Source: an uncultured Eubacteriales bacterium | Lineage (GTDB): Bacteria > Bacillota > Clostridia > Oscillospirales > Oscillospiraceae | Assembly: GCA_900544295.1 (NCBI GenBank) | Contig: UQUO01000014.1 | Span: 1-49,331 of the forward strand | Length of the DNA stretch: 49,331 nt | Reading direction: 5' to 3' | Part shown: positions 8,760-17,287 of the stretch, one piece after another | Layout of the letters: each line of letters begins with the position of its first letter | Position numbering within the stretch: the first letter of the stretch is position 1 | Notes under the pieces: model-generated | Databases searched by the model: none | The model's input: only the letters and a program-made list of their open reading frames with translations | What the model was told of the DNA's origin: nothing | Program-made: the position numbers and the translations under genes

Positions 8760-9175
8760 CAGAAATTAAGCTCCTTCATCATCGCGGCGATGTACTCCGG
8801 CGTCGTCTCACCCTCATGCACGGGCTCCCAGGCGGCGCTGTCCCAGAGCTCCGCGTGGTCGTCGCAGCCGACGACGGCGACGTTTTTCACCAGGCCGGCA
8901 AAATCCCGCAGCTGCTGCGGCAGGAGCGCCCTGCCCTGCGCGTCAAGCTCGCACTTCGCGGCGCAGGCAAAAAATGGGCGCATCTTCTTCCTGTCCACAA
9001 AGGACATGGCCCTCACCCTGTCCACAAAGCTCTGCCAGCTCTCCGCGCTGTAGGCGCGCAGGCAGCGCTCGTCCGACACGGTGAGGTAGAAGGTGTCCCC
9101 CAGCTCGTCCCGCAGTTTTGCGGGTATGAAAAGGCGGCCCTTGGAATCCAAGGTGTGTTGATATTCGCCTGTCAC
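8759..9175 (-). CDS. mraZ: MraZ, transcriptional regulator of the dcw cluster
   Basis: A 138-residue protein with two AbrB-like SpoVT/MraZ repeats; each carries the DxxGR signature (DSKGRLFIPAKLR near residue 10 and DAQGRALLPQQLR near residue 80). MraZ forms a ring-shaped oligomer that binds tandem TGGG-type repeats before its own gene and usually represses the operon. Three such 10-bp repeats lie upstream here. The start is a GTG at 9175 with GGGAGG 8 bases before it. It is the first gene of the operon. Confidence 0.96.
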   Translation of the reverse strand: MTGEYQHTLDSKGRLFIPAKLRDELGDTFYLTVSDERCLRAYSAESWQSFVDRVRAMSFVDRKKMRPFFACAAKCELDAQGRALLPQQLRDFAGLVKNVAVVGCDDHAELWDSAAWEPVHEGETTPEYIAAMMKELNF

Positions 9176-9247
9176 ACCGGCCGCCTCCCTTAATTTATAG
9201 CAAAGCAGACGGCATTTTTAGAAGTTGATGCCAGTTTTTGTGGGTGA

Positions 9248-9277
9248 ATCCCACACTATTCACCACTTTGCCCCACT
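9248..9277 (-). promoter_or_regulatory. Three 10-bp MraZ-box-like direct repeats
   Basis: Read on the minus strand these are AGTGGGGCAA, AGTGGTGAAT and AGTGTGGGAT, directly abutting with a 10-base period. They match the known pattern of MraZ operators (TGGG-type boxes, one per helical turn) and lie between the -10 element and mraZ, over or just past the expected start point. Repression of the operon by its first gene product is the natural inference. Confidence 0.75.
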
Positions 9278-9288
9278 CAGGTGCTTAT

Positions 9289-9317
9289 ATTATATTTAGC
9301 TCCCCGGGAAATTGCAA
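9289..9317 (-). promoter_or_regulatory. Sigma-A promoter of the dcw operon
   Basis: On the minus strand the -35 is TTGCAA (9317-9312) and the -10 is TATAAT (9294-9289), separated by exactly 17 bases. Start of transcription is expected near 9282, about 107 bases before mraZ. The MraZ-like repeats begin directly downstream. Confidence 0.75.
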
Positions 9318-9400
9318 GCGGTTTTTGAGATTTTTTTGAGCCCGTTCCAGCCCCCAGGCGCACGCTAAAAGGCCCGATTCCTACACAAAACACAAAATTT

Positions 9401-9426
9401 GGCGCCCATCCTTGCGGATGGGCGCC
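9401..9426 (-). terminator. Terminator after the coaD/DivIVA-like genes
   Basis: A perfect 10-bp stem (ggcgcccatc, 9401-9410, with 9417-9426) and a 6-base loop; on the minus strand it is followed by AAATTTTGTG. It lies about 40 bases past the DivIVA-like gene and separates that unit from the dcw promoter. The remainder of 9176-9467 holds the dcw promoter and operator, and no gene. Confidence 0.75.
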
Positions 9427-9467
9427 ATTTCGTCAATATCTAGTATGAAGCCGAAAAAACTGGAAAA

Positions 9468-9956
9468 TTATTTCTGCTGGGCGGGCTGCTGCTCAGGCAC
9501 GCCGGCGGCGGCGCGGAACTGGCCGCGGGAGCCTCGGACCTGGCTCAGGGCTGCGGCCAGGCTCTCCTCCGAGCGGCGGAGGATATCGTCCACGTAGTCG
9601 CTGGCGACACGGCGGAGCTCCTTCGACTTGCTCTCGGCATTGGCGACGAGCTCGCTGCTCCTCGCGCGGGCGATGCGGACTATCTCCTGCTCCTCGACAA
9701 GGGCGCGGGCCTTTTCCTCGGCGGCGCGGCGGATGGACTCGGCCTCGCGCTTGGCGTTGCCGATAAACTCATCGCGCGCGGAGACGAGGCGCTTGGCCTC
9801 CGAGAGCTCCACGGGAAGCTGGGCCTTGATATCCTCTATCATGTTGAGGACCTTGTCCCGCTCGACTATGCACTTGTCGTTGCCCAGAGGCACTCCCCAG
9901 GCCTCTGACACCATGGAGTAAAGCTCGTCTATGAGCTCCATGACCTCGTTGTCCAT
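9468..9956 (-). CDS. DivIVA-like coiled-coil protein, function unknown
   Basis: A 162-residue soluble protein with no signal peptide or membrane helix. Residues about 30-140 are dominated by Glu, Lys, Arg and Ala in a heptad pattern (for example AKREAESIRRAAEEKARALVEE), predicting a long coiled coil like the DivIVA/V-ATPase-subunit-like proteins found beside coaD in many Clostridia. The C-terminus is rich in Gly, Ala and Gln and probably disordered. It follows coaD by one base and ends the transcript before a terminator. No catalytic motif is visible. A scaffold role in growth or division is possible but is only inferred from fold and neighbours. Confidence 0.75.
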   Translation of the reverse strand: MDNEVMELIDELYSMVSEAWGVPLGNDKCIVERDKVLNMIEDIKAQLPVELSEAKRLVSARDEFIGNAKREAESIRRAAEEKARALVEEQEIVRIARARSSELVANAESKSKELRRVASDYVDDILRRSEESLAAALSQVRGSRGQFRAAAGVPEQQPAQQK

Positions 9957-9957
9957 T

Positions 9958-10449
9958 TTATACCCCTCCAGCTTTGGCTTTAGCCAGAACTTCGTCTATT
10001 ATCTCGCACGGCAGGAATTCCGAAAGGTCCGCCCCGTAGCCCGCAAGCTCCCTCACCACTGAGGAGCTGAGGAAGGTGTACTTCTCGCTGGATGTGAGGA
10101 ACATCGTCTCCAGGGCTGGGTTTATGGTCTTGTTTATCTGGGCCATCTGGAACTCGTTTTCAAAGTCCGTACCCGCGCGCAGGCCCTTTACGATGACGGC
10201 GCCCTCGTAGCGCCGGGCGTACTCCGCCAACAGCCCGTCGTAGGTGTCCACCGTTACGTTTTCAAAGCGCGCAGTGACGCGGCGGGCCATGTCCACTCGC
10301 TCTTCTATCGTAAACATGGGCGAGCGCTTGCTCGCATTGACCATGATGACGACTATGACCCTGTCAAAAATATGGGAGGTGCGGCGAACTATGTTCAGGT
10401 GACCAAGGGTCATGGGGTCGAAGCTGCCGGGGCAAATAGCTATGCTCAT
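9958..10449 (-). CDS. coaD: CoaD, phosphopantetheine adenylyltransferase
   Basis: Catalyses the fourth step of coenzyme A synthesis, joining ATP and 4'-phosphopantetheine to give dephospho-CoA. The 163-residue length is standard. The nucleotidyltransferase signature GSFDPMTLGH (residues 8-17) holds the catalytic HxGH-type histidine, and a C-terminal TSSEKYTFLSSSVVRELAGYGADLSEFLP stretch, typical of the family, includes the ISSSxxRE-like motif. The gene follows rsmD by 4 bases, a pairing (rsmD-coaD) conserved widely in bacteria. Confidence 0.97.
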   Translation of the reverse strand: MSIAICPGSFDPMTLGHLNIVRRTSHIFDRVIVVIMVNASKRSPMFTIEERVDMARRVTARFENVTVDTYDGLLAEYARRYEGAVIVKGLRAGTDFENEFQMAQINKTINPALETMFLTSSEKYTFLSSSVVRELAGYGADLSEFLPCEIIDEVLAKAKAGGV

Positions 10450-10453
10450 AAGC

Positions 10454-10990
10454 TCAAGTTTCCTTCTTATAAACCGTAATCTTTATCTTGCCGTAAACCC
10501 TGTCGAGGACGCGCGAAAGCGGGGCCTTCAGCTCAGGGAGGGTCTTTTCCCGGCGGCTTTCGCAGACGATTATACCACCATCGGTCAATATGTCAACATT
10601 TTGTACTATTTCGAGGCATTTGTCAAGCAAAGTCGTGTCATAAGGCGGGTCGAGGAAGATAATATCGTATTTTTCCCCACGAGACAGGCACGCGAGGGCA
10701 TCCGCCTGCATGACACGGCCCTGCAGCTTGCAGCGGGAGAGGTTTTCCCGCACGAGCTTCACGGCCTTGGCGCTCTCATCCACGAAAACGCACTCTGCCG
10801 CGCCGCGCGAAAGGGCCTCGATGCCCAGCTGGCCCGTGCCCGCAAAGAGGTCCAGCACGCGGCGGCCCTCGATGTCAAACTGTATAATGTTGAAAACGGC
10901 CTCCTTTACGACGTCAGCCGTCGGCCGTATGTCCATGCCGCTCGGCTCCAGCAGCTTCCTGCCCCTGGCCGTGCCGGTTATGACGCGCAT
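10454..10990 (-). CDS. rsmD: RsmD, 16S rRNA (guanine-966-N2)-methyltransferase
   Basis: A 178-residue SAM-dependent methyltransferase acting on G966 of 16S rRNA in the assembled 30S subunit. It opens with the family signature MRVITGTARGRKL, carries the SAM motif VLDLFAGTGQLGIEALSRGA (about residues 44-63) and the catalytic DPPY (about 118-121). It sits between uvrC and coaD; the uvrC stop is 3 bases upstream, so the genes are co-transcribed. Confidence 0.96.
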   Translation of the reverse strand: MRVITGTARGRKLLEPSGMDIRPTADVVKEAVFNIIQFDIEGRRVLDLFAGTGQLGIEALSRGAAECVFVDESAKAVKLVRENLSRCKLQGRVMQADALACLSRGEKYDIIFLDPPYDTTLLDKCLEIVQNVDILTDGGIIVCESRREKTLPELKAPLSRVLDRVYGKIKITVYKKET

Positions 10991-10993
10991 GGC

Positions 10994-12817
10994 TCAGTCC
11001 TCCTTCTCTTTTGCGTGATAATGCTCGTACACGGCCTGGGCCGTATTCTTCGGCACGGCCTTTTGCAGCTCCTCCAGGCTCGCGGCCTTGATGGCGCGGA
11101 TGGTGCCGAAGTATTTCAAAAGCTCCGCGCGGCGCTTATCGCCCACGCCCTTTATGTCGTCCAGGGCGGAGTGCAGCTTCGCTGTGCGCAGGCTGCGCTG
11201 GTAATCGATGGCGAAGCGGTGCGTCTCCTCCTGTATGGTGCCGATAAAGGCGAAGACCGCCGGGCTGCCGCTGATACCGATCTCCGCCCCGTCCGGCGAG
11301 GCCAGGGCTCGTGTGCGGTGTTTGTCGTCTTTCACCATGCCGAAAACAGGCAGCTCCAGCCCCAGCTCGCGGAGCGTATCCCTCGCCGCCGCGGCGTGGA
11401 CGCTGCCGCCGTCTATGAGCAGCAGGTCCGGCACCTCGCAGAACTTGAGGTCGCCCTCCAGCAGCCGCCTGAACCTCCGGCCCACGGCCTCGCGCATGGA
11501 GGCGTAGTCGTCCGGGCCGTCGAGGTCCTTCATCCTGAACTTGCGGTAGTCGCGTTTGAGCGGGCGGCCGTGGACGAACACGGTCATGGCCGCGACGATG
11601 CCCTCGGAGCCGAGGTTCGAGACGTCGAAGGCCTCTATGCGCTCCGGCATGTCGGGCAGGTCGAGCGTCCTTTGCAGCCATTCCAGGGTCTTCAGCGTCT
11701 TCTGCGCACCGGTGGCGGCGCGCTCGGCCTCCTCCCTGGCGTTGGTGACGGCGCTCTCCACCAGGCGGAGCCTGTCGCCGCGCTTCGGCGTCTCGACCGA
11801 GACCTTGTGTCCCGCCTGCTCCGTGAAAAGCCGGGAGAGGGCCTCCGCGTCCTCCGCCTCCGCGGGCAGGAGGATAAACTTCGGCCACGCGCCGCGCTGG
11901 GCGTAATACTGGCGGATGAGGCCGGAGAGAGCCTCGCCGTCGTCCTCAAGGGGCTCGTCCATCAGCTCAAAGTCTTTGGCGGCGAGGTCGCCGCCTACAA
12001 AGTGGAGGACGGAGAAGCAGCTCTTTGCCCCACGGTGGAAGCCCACGGCGTCCGTATCCGCGTACACCGCCGAGATGACGCGCTGCCTGTTGCCCAGGCC
12101 CTCGACGGCGCGGATGCGGTCCCGGTAGGAGGCGGCGAGCTCAAATTTCAGCTCATCCGAGGCAGCGAGCATCTTCTCTGTCAGCTCCTCAGTGAGCTCC
12201 TTTGTCTTGCCGCTGAGGATGAGGGCGGCCTGCTCCATGGCTGCGCGGTATTCCTCCGCCGTGTGGCCGGCCATGCACCAGCCTGCGCAGGCGCCCATGT
12301 GGTAGTTCAGGCAGGGCCGCGCCTTGCCGATGTCGCGCGGGAACTTCCGCGTGCAGCTGGGCAGCAGCAGGGCCTTGCTGACCGTATCTATTATATCCTT
12401 CGTGACCGAGCGCCCGCCGAAGGGGCCGAAATAGCGCGCCCCGTCCTTGGCGTAGCGGTTCGTCAGCGAGAATGTCGGGTATTCGCTCTTGTCATCCAGG
12501 CGGATATATGGGTAGCCCTTGTCGTCCTTGAGCAGGATATTATAATATGGCTTGTGCCGCTTTATAAGGGAGTTTTCGAGGACAAGGGCCTCGAACTCCG
12601 TGGAGACGACGATGACGTCAAAATCGTCCACCTTATCTGCCATGGCGGCGACCTTGGGCAGGTGCTCGCCGCGGAAATAGCTCGACACGCGGTTTTTGAG
12701 TGCCTTGGCCTTGCCTACGTAGATGACCTCGCCGCGCGCGTCCTTCATTATATATACTCCCGGCAGGAGCGGCAGGCGGTTTGCCTTTTCCCGGAGCTCG
12801 GGGAGCTTTTCGTTCAT
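10994..12817 (-). CDS. uvrC: UvrC, excinuclease ABC subunit C
   Basis: Makes both incisions on either side of a DNA lesion after loading by UvrA and UvrB. The protein is 607 residues from the ATG at 12817: an N-terminal GIY-YIG nuclease (GVYIMKDARGEVIYVGKAK, about 17-35), a cysteine-containing linker, the UVR domain that contacts UvrB (about 200-235), an RNase H-like second nuclease (AFDVSNLGSEGIVAAMTVF onward) and a C-terminal helix-hairpin-helix (DIKGVGDKRRAELLKYFG). The upstream in-frame start would add 15 non-conserved residues. The chosen ATG overlaps the transporter stop as ATGA, so it is coupled to it. Confidence 0.97.
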   Translation of the reverse strand: MNEKLPELREKANRLPLLPGVYIMKDARGEVIYVGKAKALKNRVSSYFRGEHLPKVAAMADKVDDFDVIVVSTEFEALVLENSLIKRHKPYYNILLKDDKGYPYIRLDDKSEYPTFSLTNRYAKDGARYFGPFGGRSVTKDIIDTVSKALLLPSCTRKFPRDIGKARPCLNYHMGACAGWCMAGHTAEEYRAAMEQAALILSGKTKELTEELTEKMLAASDELKFELAASYRDRIRAVEGLGNRQRVISAVYADTDAVGFHRGAKSCFSVLHFVGGDLAAKDFELMDEPLEDDGEALSGLIRQYYAQRGAWPKFILLPAEAEDAEALSRLFTEQAGHKVSVETPKRGDRLRLVESAVTNAREEAERAATGAQKTLKTLEWLQRTLDLPDMPERIEAFDVSNLGSEGIVAAMTVFVHGRPLKRDYRKFRMKDLDGPDDYASMREAVGRRFRRLLEGDLKFCEVPDLLLIDGGSVHAAAARDTLRELGLELPVFGMVKDDKHRTRALASPDGAEIGISGSPAVFAFIGTIQEETHRFAIDYQRSLRTAKLHSALDDIKGVGDKRRAELLKYFGTIRAIKAASLEELQKAVPKNTAQAVYEHYHAKEKED

Positions 12818-13671
12818 GCAGCGCCCGCCTTCTTCCCGCGCAAATCGCCGTAGACGCACCATACGGTTATTGTGGCGACGACCACGACGCCGCCTATGAG
12901 CGCCCAGAGGCCCGGGGCCTCACCGTCGAAAATGAAGACCCACACGGGGTTGAGCAGCGGCTCCACCGCGCCCAGCAGCGAGCAGGCCAGCGGCGGGCAG
13001 GCGCCCGAGGCCCGGCCAAGCAGCACGTATGGTATGCCCAGCTGCACCACGCCGAGCACGAGTATGCAGGCCACGGGCGCGGCCGAAAGCTCCGGCGGAT
13101 ATACGAAGGTGAAGGGCAGGCCGACGAGGAAGGTCAGGCCGTGGGCGATGAGGATGGCGCTCATGCGCTGGCTCTCGCTCGCGCCCTCAAGGCTCATATA
13201 GTAGCAGGCGAAGGCCATGCCGGCGAATATGGCCACGCAGTTGCCGGCCAGGTGTCCCGGCGTCAGCTGGTCAAAGAAAAACAGCGAGATGCCCGCCATC
13301 GTCAGAACGACGGCCAGGACATCCGCACGCGAAAAACGCTTTTTCAAAAACAGCGCCGAAAAGACGACGATGAACATCGGCGCCGTGAATTGCAGAACTA
13401 TGGAGTTCGCCGCCGTGGTCAGCTTGTTGGCCGCGACGAAGCAGGTCAAAGTCAGGCAGAGGGCGGCTCCGCCGGCCAGGCTGCGCCTGTCCGCCGTGAA
13501 GCCTATGCCCCGCGCGCGCATGTATACGAACATGACGAGCCCGGCGATGAGGCTGCGCAGGCCCGCTATGACGATCGAGTTCCACGGTATCAGTTTTATA
13601 AAAATGCCAGCTATGCTCCACAGCGCGGCGCACAGCAGCATCTCCAGTATAGCCCTGTTCCTGGTCATCAT
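12814..13671 (-). CDS. EamA/DMT-family membrane transporter
   Basis: A 285-residue protein with ten hydrophobic helices arranged as two EamA repeats, the fold of drug/metabolite exporters such as RhaT- or YdcZ-like carriers. The first repeat starts ILEMLLCAALWSIAGIFIKLIPW, and the second ends in a helix before a basic tail. The substrate cannot be told from sequence. I start it at the ATG at 13671 with a weak GGTTGG ribosome site; an upstream TTG at 13686 is less likely. The stop overlaps the uvrC start by 4 bases, so the two are probably translated together despite unrelated roles. Confidence 0.88.
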   Translation of the reverse strand: MMTRNRAILEMLLCAALWSIAGIFIKLIPWNSIVIAGLRSLIAGLVMFVYMRARGIGFTADRRSLAGGAALCLTLTCFVAANKLTTAANSIVLQFTAPMFIVVFSALFLKKRFSRADVLAVVLTMAGISLFFFDQLTPGHLAGNCVAIFAGMAFACYYMSLEGASESQRMSAILIAHGLTFLVGLPFTFVYPPELSAAPVACILVLGVVQLGIPYVLLGRASGACPPLACSLLGAVEPLLNPVWVFIFDGEAPGLWALIGGVVVVATITVWCVYGDLRGKKAGAA

Positions 13672-13688
13672 GTCACCAACCTGCAAAA

Positions 13689-13717
13689 GCGGGGGCGTGC
13701 AGCAAACACGCCCCCGC
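13689..13717 (-). terminator. Terminator after HPr gene
   Basis: Perfect 11-bp GC-rich stem (13689-13699 with 13707-13717) and a 7-base loop, followed on the minus strand by GCTTTTGC. It lies 20 bases past the HPr stop and before the transporter gene, where it would end or attenuate HPr transcription. Confidence 0.7.
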
Positions 13718-13736
13718 CGTTACTTTGTTGCGAGGA

Positions 13737-14000
13737 TCACTCGGAGAAATCGGAGTCGATAAGCTCAGAGAGCGTGGCAATGGCCTCGTTCTCATCCACA
13801 CCATCGGCTACGATGTTCACGGCCGTGCCCTTGACAATGCCGAGAGAGAGCACGCCGAGAAGGCTTTTCGCGTTTACACGGCGCTCTTCCCTCTCGATCC
13901 AGATGCTGCTCTTGAACTCGTTAGCCTTCTGGATGAAGAAGGTCGCGGGCCGCGCGTGAAGACCGACCTGATTGTTTATTGTTACCTCTTTGGATATCAC
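13737..14000 (-). CDS. ptsH: HPr, phosphocarrier protein of the PTS
   Basis: Small phosphorelay protein that accepts phosphate from enzyme I on His15 and passes it to sugar-specific EIIA proteins; in Firmicutes it is also phosphorylated by HPr kinase on Ser46 for CcpA-mediated carbon catabolite repression. I start it at the GTG at 14000, with AAGGAG 7-8 bases upstream. That start places GLHARPA with the histidine exactly at 15 and AKSLLGVLSLG with the serine exactly at 46, the textbook numbering, and gives 87 residues. The presence of His15 separates it from Crh, which lacks it. It stands alone between mutS2 and a terminator. Confidence 0.94.
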   Translation of the reverse strand: MISKEVTINNQVGLHARPATFFIQKANEFKSSIWIEREERRVNAKSLLGVLSLGIVKGTAVNIVADGVDENEAIATLSELIDSDFSE

Positions 14001-14142
14001 TGAGAGCCACTCCTTCCACAACCCCTGCCTGTGATAATCAGGCATCATGCAATATAAAGATACCAAATTTCACGGAAAACGTCAACTGATTTTCCCCGAT
14101 TTGTCTATTTACAACAACAAGGACATGGACGCAACGGGGGAT

Positions 14143-16515
14143 TTATTTCAGTTCTACAACGGTCACTCCCGTCTCGCCCTCGCCGTATCTGCCGAGGCGG
14201 AAGCTCTTGACGGCCTTGTTTTTCCTCAGCGCCTGCTGGACGGCCTGCCGCAGGGCGCCCGTGCCTTTGCCGTGGATGATCGTCACGGTATGAAGTTTAC
14301 CCATGACGGCGGAGTCTATATACCTTTCCATCACCGGTATGGCCTCCAGCGTCTCCATGCCGCGCAGGTCGAGCTCAGGGGCGACCGCCGCCTGTCGGAA
14401 GGTGGTATTCCCAGTTGAGGCTACCTTTTTCTTGGGCTGGGCCTCGGTCACGCGGACCTCTTCCTGGCGGGCCGTCACGTTCATTATGCCCGCTCTGAGG
14501 CTGAGCGAACCATCCTTGTTTATGCCCGTGACCTCAGCCTTCACGCCCATGGACAGCAGCTCTACCGTGTCGCCCACGACGGCGGGGCGCGTGGGTCCGC
14601 GCTTCTCCTCCGGCATGGCCGGCTTCTCCGCGAAGCTCTCCTCCGCCTCGTTCAGCCTGCGCCGGAGCGCGGCGCGCGCTTCGTTCGCGGCGCGGTGGTC
14701 CTCCTCGTCGTTCATCCGCGCGCGCATCTCGTCTATCTCCGCGAAGGCTGCCTCCGCCGTCTCGCGCGCCTCCGCGATGATGCGCTCCGCGTCCCGCTTG
14801 GCCTTCAGCTCCGCCTTCTCCAGGCGCATGGAAAGCTCTATCTTAATCTTCGCGGATTCCTTTCGGTTCTCCTCGGCCTCGCGCAGCTTTCTCTGTGCCT
14901 CGTCCCTGTCCCGCTCCAGGGCCTGGCGGACGGATTCCAGCTTCTCTATCGTGGCCTCAAAGCTCGCGCTCTCGGTGCCGACACGGCCCTTTGCATCCGC
15001 TATTATCTCAGCCGGCACGCCCAGGCGCTCCGAGATGGCGAAGGCGTTCGACTTGCCCGGGATACCCACCAGCAGGCGGTAGGTCGGGCGCAGCGTCGCC
15101 ACGTCGAACTCGCAGGAGGCGTTCATGACGCCCTTCGCCGTCGTGGCGTAGACCTTCAGCTCCGCGTAGTGCGTCGTCGCCGCTATCACCGCGCCGCGCG
15201 CACGCGCGTATTCGATTATGGAAATGGCCAGCGCCGCGCCCTCCGTCGGGTCCGTGCCAGCGCCCAGCTCGTCGAAGAGGATGAGCGTATTGGGGCCACA
15301 TTCATTAAGTATGCGCACAATGTTTGTCATGTGCGAGGAAAAGGTTGAAAGGCTCTGCTCTATGCTCTGCTCGTCGCCTATGTCCGCGAGGACGGCGTCG
15401 AACACCGGCACGCAGCTGCCGTCGGCCACGGGCAGGTGCAGGCCGCAGGCGGCCATAGCGCACATGAGGCCGATGGTCTTGAGGGTCACGGTCTTGCCGC
15501 CGGTGTTGGGGCCGGTGATGACCAGGGTGTCGTAGTCGCCGCCAAGCTCCAGGTCTATCGGCACGGCCGTATCCTTTGGCAGCAGCGGGTGCCGCGCGCG
15601 GCGCAGCGCCACGGCGCGCTCGGATATCTCCGGCTCCATACCGTCGTACTCGTAGCTGAGCTTCGCTTTGGCGAAGATGAGGTCCAGCGAGACGAGGATG
15701 CCGAAGTCCCGCGTGATGTCGTCCGCGTGCTCGGCGCAGTCGGCGGACAGCTCCATGAGTATGCGCTCGACCTCGGCCTTCTCGCGGGCGCGCAGCTCGC
15801 GCAGCTCGTTGTTGGCCTTGACAGCGGCCATCGGCTCTATGAACAGCGTAGCGCCCGAGGCGGAGACGTCGTGCACGAGGCCCGGCACGGCGTTTTTGAA
15901 CTCGGCCTTGACCGGGACGACGTAGCGCTCCGAGCGGGTGGTTATGATGGGGTCCTGCAGCGCCTTGGCGTAGGAGGGCGAAGAGATGATCTTTTGCAGC
16001 GCGTCGCGCACCCTGGCCGAGGCGGCGCGGATGAGCCGCCGTATCGAGGCCAGCTCAGGGCTCGCGGCGTCGGCCAGCTCGTCCTCGCCGGCGATGGAGC
16101 CCGTTATCTTGTCCTCAAGGAAGCGGTTCGTGATGAGGGAGTTGAAAAGGCCGTCAATACAGGTCTTTTCGTTGCCCCTGCCGTCGCCGGCGGCGTAGCT
16201 GCGCGCCTGGCGCGCAGCGCCGAGCACGCCAGCGATGTCCATTAGCTCGCGTATGTTCAGGCAGCCGCCCATGTCCGCGCGCGAGAGGCTCGCGCGCACG
16301 TCCTTCACGCCCGAAAACGAGGGGCCGCCGCGCTTTACCATCATGCCGCGCGCGGCGCTCGTCTCGGCCAGCAGCCGCTTCACCGTCGCCGCGTCAGTCG
16401 AGGGCGAAACCGCAAGTGCGCGCTCCTTCGCCGCGTCGCTCACCGCGTGGCGCGCGAGCATGGCGAGTATCGCCGGCAGCTCCAGCGTCGCGGCGGATTT
16501 TTCGTACTGTGTCAT
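14143..16515 (-). CDS. mutS2: MutS2, DNA/ribosome-associated ATPase with Smr domain
   Basis: A 790-residue MutS2. It lacks the mismatch-reading domain I of MutS. Order: core/lever helices, ABC-type ATPase with Walker A GPNTGGKTVTLKT (about 335) and Walker B LILFDELGAGTDPTEGAALA, a long charged coiled-coil region (about 510-630), a KOW-like segment and a C-terminal Smr domain (about 715-790) with the LDLRGMETLEA and IIHGKGTGALR motifs. In Bacillus MutS2 acts on collided ribosomes and in some species suppresses recombination; both are family knowledge. The stop of recO overlaps its start as ATGA (16512-16515). Confidence 0.96.
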   Translation of the reverse strand: MTQYEKSAATLELPAILAMLARHAVSDAAKERALAVSPSTDAATVKRLLAETSAARGMMVKRGGPSFSGVKDVRASLSRADMGGCLNIRELMDIAGVLGAARQARSYAAGDGRGNEKTCIDGLFNSLITNRFLEDKITGSIAGEDELADAASPELASIRRLIRAASARVRDALQKIISSPSYAKALQDPIITTRSERYVVPVKAEFKNAVPGLVHDVSASGATLFIEPMAAVKANNELRELRAREKAEVERILMELSADCAEHADDITRDFGILVSLDLIFAKAKLSYEYDGMEPEISERAVALRRARHPLLPKDTAVPIDLELGGDYDTLVITGPNTGGKTVTLKTIGLMCAMAACGLHLPVADGSCVPVFDAVLADIGDEQSIEQSLSTFSSHMTNIVRILNECGPNTLILFDELGAGTDPTEGAALAISIIEYARARGAVIAATTHYAELKVYATTAKGVMNASCEFDVATLRPTYRLLVGIPGKSNAFAISERLGVPAEIIADAKGRVGTESASFEATIEKLESVRQALERDRDEAQRKLREAEENRKESAKIKIELSMRLEKAELKAKRDAERIIAEARETAEAAFAEIDEMRARMNDEEDHRAANEARAALRRRLNEAEESFAEKPAMPEEKRGPTRPAVVGDTVELLSMGVKAEVTGINKDGSLSLRAGIMNVTARQEEVRVTEAQPKKKVASTGNTTFRQAAVAPELDLRGMETLEAIPVMERYIDSAVMGKLHTVTIIHGKGTGALRQAVQQALRKNKAVKSFRLGRYGEGETGVTVVELK

Positions 16516-17255
16516 TTCGATTTCCTGACCTTTTTATAGTAGTCGAGGCTGGCAAAGCCGCGGTCCAGCTCATAGAGCAGATAGGCCTCGCAGACGGAGC
16601 CCAGCCTTCTGAGCGCCTCGTCGTCCAGCCGGAAGGCAAAGATGCGCTTCGGTGCGGCGTCTATTACGTAGCGCATGGCCTCCAGCACGGCCTTATCGAC
16701 CGGCAAGCCGTCCGGCCTCGGGCAGTCCTCGCAATAGAGTTCGCCGTGGGCGGGCACGAGCCAGCCATTTTCCATTTCCACCTTGCCGCACTTGGCGCAG
16801 CCCTCCAGCTCCGGGCGGTAGCCTGAGAGGCACATGAGCCGCAGCTCGAAGGCCGCCTTCACCTGCTCGGGCGGGAAGAGGCCCGAGGCCAGGGCATAGA
16901 GGCTGTTGAGGCCCAGCTGGAGTATCTCCGGCTCCGGGCAGTCCTCGTTCGAGACGGCCTCCAGCAGCTCCGCGATATAGCTGCCCAGGGCAAGCAGCTC
17001 TATGTCGCCGCGCAGGCCGCGGAACTGCTCCACGGTCGTGGCCTCGTTTATCGTCCACAGGCCCTTGTTGCCGAAGAGCGTCAGCTCCGAAAAGCACAGC
17101 AGCTGCGTCGCCGCGGCCAGCTTGCTGCGCGTGCGCGCAACGCCGCGCGCCTTGGCGCTTATTTTGCCCTCTGTCTCCGTGAGGATGGTGAGTATCTTGT
17201 CCGATTCTTTGTACTTGGCCTCGCGCAGGATGAGGCCCCTTGTCGTATGGTACAT
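16512..17255 (-). CDS. recO: RecO, recombination mediator
   Basis: RecF-pathway protein that, with RecR, loads RecA on SSB-coated single strands and anneals complementary strands. The 247-residue protein has an N-terminal OB fold (about 1-80, starting TRGLILREAKYKESDKILTILT) and a helical C-terminal domain containing four cysteines (C-x2-C near 157-160 in GCAKCG, and C-x2-C in YCEDC) that bind zinc in RecO proteins of this group. It follows the small YqzL-like gene and era, the standard Firmicutes order era-yqzL-recO. Confidence 0.95.
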   Translation of the reverse strand: MYHTTRGLILREAKYKESDKILTILTETEGKISAKARGVARTRSKLAAATQLLCFSELTLFGNKGLWTINEATTVEQFRGLRGDIELLALGSYIAELLEAVSNEDCPEPEILQLGLNSLYALASGLFPPEQVKAAFELRLMCLSGYRPELEGCAKCGKVEMENGWLVPAHGELYCEDCPRPDGLPVDKAVLEAMRYVIDAAPKRIFAFRLDDEALRRLGSVCEAYLLYELDRGFASLDYYKKVRKSK

Positions 17256-17287
17256 ATGTATCGCCTCGCAGTCTTGCGGGGGAGCGG

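Noticed and set aside
10412..12853. 813-codon open frame on the plus strand over rsmD and uvrC
   Set aside because: It is the complement of two certain genes in a GC-rich region, has no motif, and no ribosome site; long antisense frames are expected at this base composition.
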